A DNA stretch of 35,794 nt, taken from a virus. Within the stretch, counting starts at the first letter, position 1, and each line of letters opens with the position of its first letter. The DNA lies in IMG/VR virus record IMGVR_UViG_3300021230_000018, positions 1-35,794 of that record, one strand, 5' to 3'. The position numbers and the translations under genes are program-made. This document shows positions 6,169 to 10,523 of the stretch, in pieces. The notes under the pieces are model-generated. The model saw only the letters and a list, made by a program, of their open reading frames with translations. It was not told the origin of the DNA and did not search any database.

Positions 6169-6936
6169 ACAAATATTATAACAAAACTATTATCATTCGG
6201 CAATAAACCAATAAGATCAGCTATGCATGAAGGCCAAGTTTACTGGTCAGTTGTAGATATATTGAAATCGGTCTTACGAGATGATCAAGATGCGAGCGAT
6301 ACACTAGTCAATATTAAAAGAAGTGAAAAGCAGATTCCGTTAATTTTACGGAAACTGAAATTGCCTGGAACAGATGGTAAAATGTACCCAACAGACTGCG
6401 CTACTGAAGAAGGCATATTTAGAATACTTCAGTCTGTAAACTCAGAAAAAGTAGAAGACTTTAAGTTATGGTTAGCTAAAGTCGGTAAAGAACGATTAGA
6501 AGAAGAGCAAAACCCACAACTTGCAGTAGATCGAGCAGTAAGAACATGGAAAAAACAAGGTAAACCTGAAGATTGGATAGCAAATCGTCTTAAAGGTATA
6601 GCGGTACGAAACACAACAACTGATACTTGGAAAGCTCATGGAATTAAAGGCGATGAGTACGCTAAACTTACAAACTCCTTACACGTTGGTGTATTTAATA
6701 AGACGGTAAAAGAGCACAAAAAAGAACTAGCTGTTACAGGTAATTTGCGTGACAATTTATCAAGAATGGAATTAATAGCATTAGAATTTGCTGAAGCCGC
6801 AGCTGAAGAACTAACAAAACACCGCAACTCACAAGGCTATAACGAAGTCAAAAAAGATGTTAAAGAAGGCAGCGCTATAGGTGCTGACGCATTAAGTAAA
6901 TATAAAAAACTCATAAACTCACAGGAAGATAAATGA
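6163..6936 (+). CDS. BRO-N/DinD-like antirepressor paralogue (BRO1)
   Basis: A 257-residue protein of the BRO-N (prophage antirepressor / DinD-like) family. The BRO-N domain spans about 10-115 (V-Y-W-S-V-V-D, 26-32; K-L-K-L-P-G-T-D-G-K-M-Y, 64-75; F-K-L-W-L-A-K-V-G, about 99-107). It is followed by the DinD-type C-terminal part (W-I-A-N-R-L, N-L-R-D-N-L-S, N-S-Q-G-Y). Such proteins bind DNA or repressors and act in lysogeny control. The start has AAAGGA; a 19-nt palindrome (TTCCGT / ACGGAA, 6335-6353) lies in the ORF, centred on the Ile61 codon. The end overlaps the next gene (ATGA). The gene is probably controlled by the antisense RNA at 6100-6168. Confidence 0.88.
   Translation: MSTNIITKLLSFGNKPIRSAMHEGQVYWSVVDILKSVLRDDQDASDTLVNIKRSEKQIPLILRKLKLPGTDGKMYPTDCATEEGIFRILQSVNSEKVEDFKLWLAKVGKERLEEEQNPQLAVDRAVRTWKKQGKPEDWIANRLKGIAVRNTTTDTWKAHGIKGDEYAKLTNSLHVGVFNKTVKEHKKELAVTGNLRDNLSRMELIALEFAEAAAEELTKHRNSQGYNEVKKDVKEGSAIGADALSKYKKLINSQEDK
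6335..6353. repeat. in-ORF palindrome of BRO1
   Basis: TTCCGT (6335-6340), 7-nt centre TAATTTT, ACGGAA (6348-6353). The centre, 6344, is the middle base of codon 61 and lies 11 nt before the ctg codon of Leu65 in K-L-K-L. Confidence 0.8.
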
Positions 6937-7217
6937 AAAAACTATTATTACCAATATTATTACTAGCATCATCTCTTAACGCAAAATTAATGTTTAGACC
7001 GGAAACTGATACATATTACTCAACTAATCTTACGCCAGATCTAAACAGCATTAAGTATGACACTCTTGCTAAGTACGCTGTAAGAATGATAGACGTTGCC
7101 TATCGTGAAGAAGTAGGGATTATTTACATAATAACTCATCTAAAAGATGTCCTTATGGCAGATGGGTCTAAAGAAGCTGATATTCTATACGATGATTTAG
7201 TTGAAGTATGGGGATAA
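6933..7217 (+). CDS. small exported protein
   Basis: A 94-residue protein with a typical signal peptide: Met-Lys-Lys, a Leu/Ile-rich core (residues 4-13) and an A-S-S-L-N-A-type cleavage region near residue 17. There is no lipobox Cys. The mature part is a charged, helical domain of about 77 residues without known motifs. The start overlaps the BRO1 stop (ATGA), so BRO1 and this gene are coupled. An exported protein joined to an antirepressor-like gene could be a small superinfection or lysogenic-conversion factor, but that is inference. Confidence 0.75.
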   Translation: MKKLLLPILLLASSLNAKLMFRPETDTYYSTNLTPDLNSIKYDTLAKYAVRMIDVAYREEVGIIYIITHLKDVLMADGSKEADILYDDLVEVWG

Positions 7218-7218
7218 A

Positions 7219-7410
7219 ATGGAATGGATTAGCGTAAAAGATAGATTACCAGACAAAAGCGAAGAGGTATTAGCGCTAGACGATGAAGGTGGAATCGATC
7301 TTGCATTTATTAGATCAGAAGACGGCGTAATTAAGTATTCACGGTGTCGTTGCTGCACTAATTTAATGTACGAATTGACACACTGGATGCCGCTGCCAGA
7401 TAAGCCATAA
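7219..7410 (+). CDS. DUF551 protein
   Basis: A 63-residue protein with the DUF551 signature: W-I-S-V-K-D-R-L-P at the start and T-H-W-M-P-L-P near the end. A C-R-C-C cluster lies near the middle (about residues 44-47). DUF551 is common in phages and has no assigned function. The frame extends upstream to a TTG at 7201, but GGGGAT before the ATG at 7219 and the conserved M-x-W start in the paralogues fix the start. It begins one base after the preceding stop and ends the BRO1 operon, followed by a terminator. Confidence 0.85.
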   Translation: MEWISVKDRLPDKSEEVLALDDEGGIDLAFIRSEDGVIKYSRCRCCTNLMYELTHWMPLPDKP

Positions 7411-7413
7411 ATA

Positions 7414-7442
7414 AGGGGACCTAATTGGGTCCCTATTTTTTT
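7414..7442 (+). terminator. terminator after the BRO1-DUF551 operon
   Basis: GGGACC (7416-7421) / GGTCCC (7428-7433) with a 6-nt loop, followed by TATTTTTTT. A standard intrinsic terminator four bases after the DUF551 stop. Confidence 0.85.
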
Positions 7443-7515
7443 GTATTTACTTGACTTTATATTATTACAAGTTATCATAGGTTGTATATCTTTGAAATAT
7501 ACGAACATTAAAAGC

Positions 7516-7625
7516 ATCTTTTCGAATTTGGAAAAGATTAAGTCGTACGGAAAAATCGTACAACTGAAACTTGAGTTACAGCCAATTTGGCTACTACTGA
7601 TACTTCCGATATTTTCGGAATTATG
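7516..7625 (+). repeat. palindrome array 2 (four units)
   Basis: Units: 7516-7538 (ATCTTTTC / GAAAAGAT, 7-nt centre), 7545-7561 (GTACG / CGTAC), 7580-7592 (AGCC-AATTT-GGCT) and 7604-7620 (TTCCGA / TCGGAA). In all four a Leu-like codon (tta, ctg, ctg, atg) begins exactly 11 nt after the centre. In that phase they read F-R-I-W-K-R-L-S-R, Y-G-K-I-V-Q-L-K-L, L-Q-P-I-W-L-L-L-I-L and S-D-I-F-G-I-M-K-L. These align with L-S-P-I-W-R-Q-L-K-L of BRO2. The third unit has nearly the same palindrome as the BRO2 ORF. Confidence 0.8.
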
Positions 7626-7628
7626 AAA

Positions 7629-7656
7629 TTGATAAAAAGTGGTTATTAAGTATAAT
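7629..7656 (+). promoter_or_regulatory. BRO2 promoter
   Basis: TTGATA (7629-7634), 16 bp, perfect TATAAT (7651-7656). Transcription would begin near 7662, at the foot of the leader hairpin, so the BRO2 mRNA starts almost exactly where the antisense RNA ends. The last unit of array 2 lies 8 bp upstream of the -35 box. Confidence 0.65.
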
Positions 7657-7657
7657 A

Positions 7658-7721
7658 ATAAAAAAGCCCCTGAATGGTTCAGAGGCTAAAACTATACAAA
7701 TCGGTAACGAGGATTTATATG
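7658..7721 (-). ncRNA. sar-like antisense RNA of BRO2
   Basis: Minus-strand promoter TTGTCG (7756-7751), 17 bp, TATGAT (7733-7728); start near 7721. Terminator: 10-bp stem AGCCTCTGAA / TTCAGGGGCT with loop CCA (7687-7665) and the run TTTTTTATTATT. The plus-strand C.A mismatch (7669, 7683) is a G.U pair on the minus strand. The RNA, about 64 nt, covers the BRO2 start codon and GAGGA ribosome site. Confidence 0.65.
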
Positions 7722-8513
7722 AATAATATCATATCACAACCTTTGTCATTCGACAATAGCGAAATTCGTAGAACAATAAATGATGGCGTTACTTATTACT
7801 CAGTAGTTGATGCAATAAGAGCTTTGAATGTTTCTGAATACCCGTCTAAATATTGGAATCAGTTAAAAGATCGCCACTTAAATCAGTTATCGCCAATTTG
7901 GCGACAACTCAAATTGCAGTCTTCAGATGGCAAAAGTTACATGACCGATGCTTCAACCAGAGAGCAATTATTTGAGATTATAACTTATATACCATCTCAA
8001 AAAGTAGCGCCTTTCAGAAAATGGCTTGCCTCTCTTGCTGAAACAGAATTCCAAAAAATGGAGTCGGGTGAAAATCCATTATGGAATAAAGTTAGAGATA
8101 AAAGCAAAAAGATTAGAAATGAACTCACTACTGATCTAATAAATCATGGAGTTGAAGGGTCTCAAATAGGAGAGATAACTAACACCTACTATAGATATGG
8201 ATTTGGCAAAACAGCTTCATCTTATAGAGAATATAAAGGCCTTAACAATCAAAATCTTAGAGATCATATGACGCCAACAGAACTTCAGATAACATCTACA
8301 ATGGAAACAATACTACCTCAAGTAATGGATAATCATAACTCGAATGGGTTCAATATGGTTAAATGTGATGCTATAGAAGTTGGAGAATTTGGTGCAAAAA
8401 TGATCAGAGAGATAGAAAGAATGACTGGACGCCCAGTTGTATCAAAAGAGAACAATCTTTCGCCTAAGAAGAAATTAGACACTAAAAAAGAAAAACAGTT
8501 AATAATCGAATAA
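7719..8513 (+). CDS. BRO-N/DinD-like antirepressor paralogue (BRO2)
   Basis: A 264-residue paralogue of BRO1 with the same two parts. BRO-N includes Y-Y-S-V-V-D (26-31), Q-L-K-L-Q-S-S-D-G-K (63-72) and F-R-K-W-L-A-S-L-A; the C-terminal part has N-L-R-D-H-M-T, N-S-N-G-F and a Lys-rich tail. The frame is open from 7674, but GAGGAT before the ATG at 7719 and alignment with BRO1 fix the start. Its in-ORF palindrome (CGCC-AATTT-GGCG, 7891-7903, with an outer AGTT / AACT pair) is centred on the Ile60 codon. It has its own promoter (7629-7656) and antisense RNA. The next gene follows 12 bp after the stop. Confidence 0.88.
   Translation: MNNIISQPLSFDNSEIRRTINDGVTYYSVVDAIRALNVSEYPSKYWNQLKDRHLNQLSPIWRQLKLQSSDGKSYMTDASTREQLFEIITYIPSQKVAPFRKWLASLAETEFQKMESGENPLWNKVRDKSKKIRNELTTDLINHGVEGSQIGEITNTYYRYGFGKTASSYREYKGLNNQNLRDHMTPTELQITSTMETILPQVMDNHNSNGFNMVKCDAIEVGEFGAKMIREIERMTGRPVVSKENNLSPKKKLDTKKEKQLIIE
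7885..7909. repeat. in-ORF palindrome of BRO2
   Basis: Core CGCC (7891-7894), AATTT, GGCG (7900-7903), with an outer AGTT (7885-7888) / AACT (7906-7909). The centre, 7897, is the middle base of codon 60, and the Leu64 codon (ctc) begins 11 nt later. Confidence 0.75.
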
Positions 8514-8525
8514 TAGGAGAAGAAG

Positions 8526-8894
8526 ATGAAATGGATAAAAGTTGGACAAGAAGAGTATTCAGAAAAATATATGGACATAATTACTATATATCCATCTGAG
8601 GGTGTCGATTATTTAGTTCTGAAAGTCGATGGAACAATGTCGGTATGCAAGGGAAGATTTAATGAGGACTACGATAACTTCCTATGGGATATAGACGAAG
8701 AAGTGTTATTTTACTCTAAGCTACCTAAAAGGCCTGCAGGCAACTCAGAGGTCTCTCTAAGAAGGAAAAATAATGCAGAAAAGAAAAGACTTAGAAAGAT
8801 AGAAAAATCAAAAGAAGGAATAACTCGATTCTGCTCTATTGACGAATTATTTCCTGGTTTTACAAAGTTTATGCAAGAGCGAGAGTCTAAATAA
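8526..8894 (+). CDS. divergent DUF551-like protein with basic C-terminus
   Basis: A 122-residue protein. The first 75 residues begin M-K-W-I-K-V and reach F-Y-S-K-L-P-K-R-P (about 62-70), the bracketing pattern of DUF551 (W-I-x-V ... H-W-M-x-L-P-x-x-P), but the central His-Trp is missing. Residues 78-100 are very rich in Arg and Lys, followed by a short hydrophobic tail. AGGAG lies upstream and the gene sits 12 bp after BRO2, in the same operon. I read it as a diverged DUF551 member with an added nucleic-acid-binding-like tail; function unknown. Confidence 0.7.
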   Translation: MKWIKVGQEEYSEKYMDIITIYPSEGVDYLVLKVDGTMSVCKGRFNEDYDNFLWDIDEEVLFYSKLPKRPAGNSEVSLRRKNNAEKKRLRKIEKSKEGITRFCSIDELFPGFTKFMQERESK

Positions 8895-8905
8895 AGGAGT
8901 AGGTC

Positions 8906-9013
8906 ATGAATGAATCACTAATTGGTCTTAGACATTATAATTTTGTAACTAAAGAACTATTTGTGTTGGTTGCCTTTGTAGGCGGCCAACCAGTATGGGA
9001 GAAGGTAGCATGA
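8906..9013 (+). CDS. very small protein (35 aa)
   Basis: A 35-codon ORF starting at an ATG preceded by GGAG with 6-nt spacing. It runs from Met-Asn-Glu-Ser to Glu-Lys-Val-Ala and has a short hydrophobic middle (L-F-V-L-V-A-F-V). Its stop overlaps the ATG of the next small gene (ATGA), a typical coupled arrangement. I do not recognise it. Confidence 0.55.
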   Translation: MNESLIGLRHYNFVTKELFVLVAFVGGQPVWEKVA

Positions 9014-9105
9014 ACGAAGCTACAATAATAACAATGGTTGCGTTTATCTTTCTTTACAATTATTTCTCTGCGAAAGAAAAGGATGAGTCTGATGAGCTGG
9101 ATTAG
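9010..9105 (+). CDS. very small membrane protein (31 aa)
   Basis: A 31-codon ORF overlapping the preceding stop (ATGA) and the start of the next DUF551 gene. It has a single hydrophobic segment (about residues 5-20) followed by an acidic and basic tail (K-E-K-D-E-S-D-E), so it looks like a one-pass membrane peptide. AAGGTAG lies upstream. No homologue recognised. Confidence 0.55.
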   Translation: MNEATIITMVAFIFLYNYFSAKEKDESDELD

Positions 9106-9307
9106 CGTAAATGATAGATTGCCTGATGGTTTTCATACAGTTATTGTATGGGTAAACAATGCGTCTAAATTTTATAAAAAGGGTACCACTTTTGCATTTT
9201 TGTTTGAAGGAAAAGAATGGGTAATGCTAGAAGAGGGTAAATTCACAAAACCACAAATAAGTCACTGGATGGAACTACCGAAAGGGCCTACTGATGAACT
9301 GGATTAG
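9092..9307 (+). CDS. DUF551 protein
   Basis: A 71-residue DUF551 member: M-S-W-I-S-V-N-D-R-L-P at the start and S-H-W-M-E-L-P-K-G-P near the end. Three ATG codons are possible (9038, 9083, 9092). The last has AAGGAT about 8 nt upstream and gives the M-x-W start shared by the paralogues. The end overlaps the next DUF551 gene by 14 bp. Function unknown. Confidence 0.82.
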   Translation: MSWISVNDRLPDGFHTVIVWVNNASKFYKKGTTFAFLFEGKEWVMLEEGKFTKPQISHWMELPKGPTDELD

Positions 9308-9509
9308 TGTTAAAGATGGATTGCCAAAAGAAGACGAAGATTTTGTCATTCGTTATAAGTCTGTTTCTTTCTCTGGCAATGATCATTTTGATATAGGTTA
9401 TATAAAAAACAATGAAATTGATCGAAAAGGGTGTGATTGTTGCACCGATAGTATTAGTGAGATTACCCACTGGATGCCATTACCGAAGGGCCCCGATGAA
9501 AATAAATAA
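9294..9509 (+). CDS. DUF551 protein
   Basis: A 71-residue DUF551 member: M-N-W-I-S-V-K-D-G-L-P at the start, then C-D-C-C in the middle, and T-H-W-M-P-L-P-K-G-P near the end. It is closest in pattern to the DUF551 protein at 7219-7410, which has C-R-C-C at the equivalent place, so these two share a possible metal site that the 9092-9307 copy lacks. It overlaps both neighbours and is clearly co-translated with them. Confidence 0.85.
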   Translation: MNWISVKDGLPKEDEDFVIRYKSVSFSGNDHFDIGYIKNNEIDRKGCDCCTDSISEITHWMPLPKGPDENK

Positions 9510-9783
9510 AGTAGAAATGAATAGACCGCCTGAGAATACCAAGATAACTATCAACAACGAAGTATGCAAATGCATTAAACACAACAATAAAACATGGATT
9601 AATATAAAAGATTTAACACTAAAAGGTCGTGATGAAGTGTATAACTTAATTAGGCATGCACCTGGACTATTAGATCAAATCATGGAGCTATCTCTTTATG
9701 GTCAAGGAGATTACTACGTTGAGGCAACAACTGGATTAGAGTCGTTGAAAAAAGCTATAGACAACAATAACTTTTGGTATTAA
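9496..9783 (+). CDS. hypothetical protein
   Basis: A 95-residue protein starting at the ATG at 9496 with AAGGG upstream; an internal ATG at 9517 is also possible. It overlaps the DUF551 gene by 14 bp. There are two Cys (E-V-C-K-C) near residue 30 but no complete metal motif. A segment W-I-N-I-K-D-L ... V-Y-N-L-I-R-H-A resembles I-E-D-I ... Y-K-L-I-R-D-A in the protein at 11345-11635, so the two may be distant relatives. Function unknown. Confidence 0.7.
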   Translation: MKINKVEMNRPPENTKITINNEVCKCIKHNNKTWINIKDLTLKGRDEVYNLIRHAPGLLDQIMELSLYGQGDYYVEATTGLESLKKAIDNNNFWY

Positions 9784-9785
9784 TC

Positions 9786-9947
9786 ATGGAAAAATGTTTA
9801 CAATGCAAGAAAGATTACACGTATCATCTTACAGATGCTAAAACTGGCCTTAGAGATTATTATTGCAAGCAGTGCTTTTATACTTACTTAAGAACTAGAG
9901 AGACTGCTAATATGCCTGAATTTATTAAAAAAATGGTAACAAAGTAA
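9786..9947 (+). CDS. small zinc-finger-like protein (53 aa)
   Basis: A 53-residue protein with C4-x-x-C7 and C27-x-x-C30, a zinc-ribbon spacing with about 19 residues between the pairs. It is basic. The ATG at 9786 follows the previous stop by two bases, and the stop lies immediately before the BRO3 leader hairpin. It is the last gene of the BRO2 operon. Function unknown; nucleic-acid binding is plausible for a basic zinc ribbon. Confidence 0.65.
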   Translation: MEKCLQCKKDYTYHLTDAKTGLRDYYCKQCFYTYLRTRETANMPEFIKKMVTK

Positions 9948-9998
9948 AAGACTCCCAGCCTTCTTTACGACTGAGAGCCAAAAATGAAAGGATATTTA
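9942..9998 (-). ncRNA. sar-like antisense RNA of BRO3
   Basis: Minus-strand promoter TTGTTA (10033-10028), 17 bp, TATGAT (10010-10005); start near 9998. Terminator: GGCTCTCAG / CTGGGAGTC (9979-9971, 9958-9950) with a 12-nt loop, then TTTTACTTTG. Two plus-strand mismatches (A.C and C.A) are both G.U pairs on the minus strand. The RNA, about 57 nt, covers the BRO3 ribosome site. Confidence 0.55.
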
Positions 9999-10316
9999 AT
10001 GAGTATCATAACAAAAGAATTATTATCTAACAATAACATACGCAGAGCAAATTACAACGGAGTCGTATGTTATTCTTTGGTCGATGTATTTAATGAGTTA
10101 TACACAATAACTGTTCCTAATGTGTATATAAACAATCTAAAGTCTAAAGATTTTACATTACAGTCTAAGATCCATCGGTTAAAGATATTATGTAAAGACA
10201 ATAAGTATAGAATGTCGTATTGTGCGCCTGAAGAAACCATAGAGTTGATCATGAATATGGTGCCGGATAAGTTGCTAAAGTCATATTCAGTTGAATTGCC
10301 GGAAGATGAATGGTGA
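9999..10316 (+). CDS. truncated BRO-N paralogue (BRO3)
   Basis: A 105-residue protein matching only the first part of BRO1, BRO2 and BRO4: V-C-Y-S-L-V-D-V, then R-L-K-I-L-C-K-D-N-K in place of L-K-L-P-x-x-D-G-K, and E-E-T-I-E-L-I-M. It stops before the W-L-A segment and lacks the whole C-terminal half. Its last codons run into an inverted repeat (10288-10297 / 10316-10325) at the border of palindrome array 3. It has no palindrome at the homologous codon. AAAGGAT before the ATG at 9999 fixes the start rather than 9984. It is either a degraded paralogue or a short regulator able to pair with the full-length proteins. Confidence 0.75.
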   Translation: MSIITKELLSNNNIRRANYNGVVCYSLVDVFNELYTITVPNVYINNLKSKDFTLQSKIHRLKILCKDNKYRMSYCAPEETIELIMNMVPDKLLKSYSVELPEDEW

Positions 10317-10411
10317 ATTCAACTGTCCGGTTTTACCGGACGTTTCACCATGTTAGTACAGTTGCATACATTTCCTATGCAACTGAATTGGTTACATTTT
10401 GTAACATGCTA
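10288..10411 (+). repeat. palindrome array 3 (three units plus inverted repeat)
   Basis: An inverted repeat CAGTTGAATT (10288-10297) / AATTCAACTG (10316-10325) is followed by GTCCGG-TTTTA-CCGGAC (10325-10341), a 10-bp stem with 7-nt loop (10359-10385), and GTTAC-ATTTT-GTAAC (10391-10405). In the second and third units the codons ctg and cta begin 11 nt after the centre, giving L-H-T-F-P-M-Q-L-N and V-T-F-C-N-M-L-R-L in the BRO phase. The third palindrome is the exact reverse complement of 5939-5953 in array 1. Confidence 0.75.
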
Positions 10412-10520
10412 AGATTGTTAAATTAATATCAAAAATAGTGTATAATAATATCAAATAAAAAGACTCTTAGTGCGTGGCTAAGAGTCCAAACAATATAAAC
10501 CCCAAACGAAAGGTATTCAT
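10317..10520. other. 204-bp gap upstream of BRO4
   Basis: Non-coding; contains most of palindrome array 3, a candidate BRO4 promoter and the antisense terminator hairpin. No small ORF of note. Confidence 0.7.
10418..10446 (+). promoter_or_regulatory. candidate BRO4 promoter
   Basis: A perfect TATAAT (10441-10446) within TATAATAATA, the same ten bases as at the BRO2 promoter. The -35 is weak: TTAAAT at 17 bp, or TTGTTA at 20 bp. Transcription would start near 10453, at the foot of the leader hairpin, as at BRO2. Confidence 0.5.
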
Positions 10521-10523
10521 ATG
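10454..10523 (-). ncRNA. sar-like antisense RNA of BRO4
   Basis: Terminator: perfect 9-bp stem GACTCTTAG / CTAAGAGTC with a 7-nt loop (10486-10462), then TTTTTATTTGA on the minus strand. The promoter at the homologous place is weaker: TTGTCT (10558-10553), 17 bp, TAAGCT (10535-10530). An alternative is TTGTTT with TATGAA slightly downstream. The RNA would be about 65-70 nt and cover the BRO4 start codon and AAAGG site. Confidence 0.5.

Larger units (their letters stand above)
7411..7718. other. 308-bp gap upstream of BRO2 holding terminator, array 2 and promoter
   Basis: Contains the operon terminator (7414-7442), palindrome array 2 (7516-7625), the BRO2 promoter (7629-7656) and the antisense terminator (7665-7687). 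The 61-codon frame at 7441-7626 lacks a ribosome site and I do not count it as a gene, although its C-terminal part reads through two array units. Confidence 0.7.

Noticed and set aside
7441-7626. 61-codon ORF between DUF551 and BRO2
   Set aside because: No ribosome site, it starts in the U-tract of a terminator and consists largely of palindrome units; treated as array DNA rather than a gene.
5894-10411. Repeat arrays considered as CRISPR
   Set aside because: There is no constant repeat; each unit is a different palindrome with conserved geometry only, spacing is irregular and no cas gene is present.
5894-10411. Palindrome arrays considered as integron attC sites or Rickettsia-type palindromic elements
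   Set aside because: No integrase or core-site sequence was seen, and the units do not share a common sequence as those elements do. What is shared is the centre type, the distance to a Leu codon and the coding phase.
6105-10486. BRO leader hairpins read as plus-strand attenuators or as terminators of the preceding rightward genes
   Set aside because: On the plus strand three of four have unpaired C.A or A.C positions and A-rich sequence downstream. On the minus strand all pair fully (G.U allowed) and are followed by T-runs.
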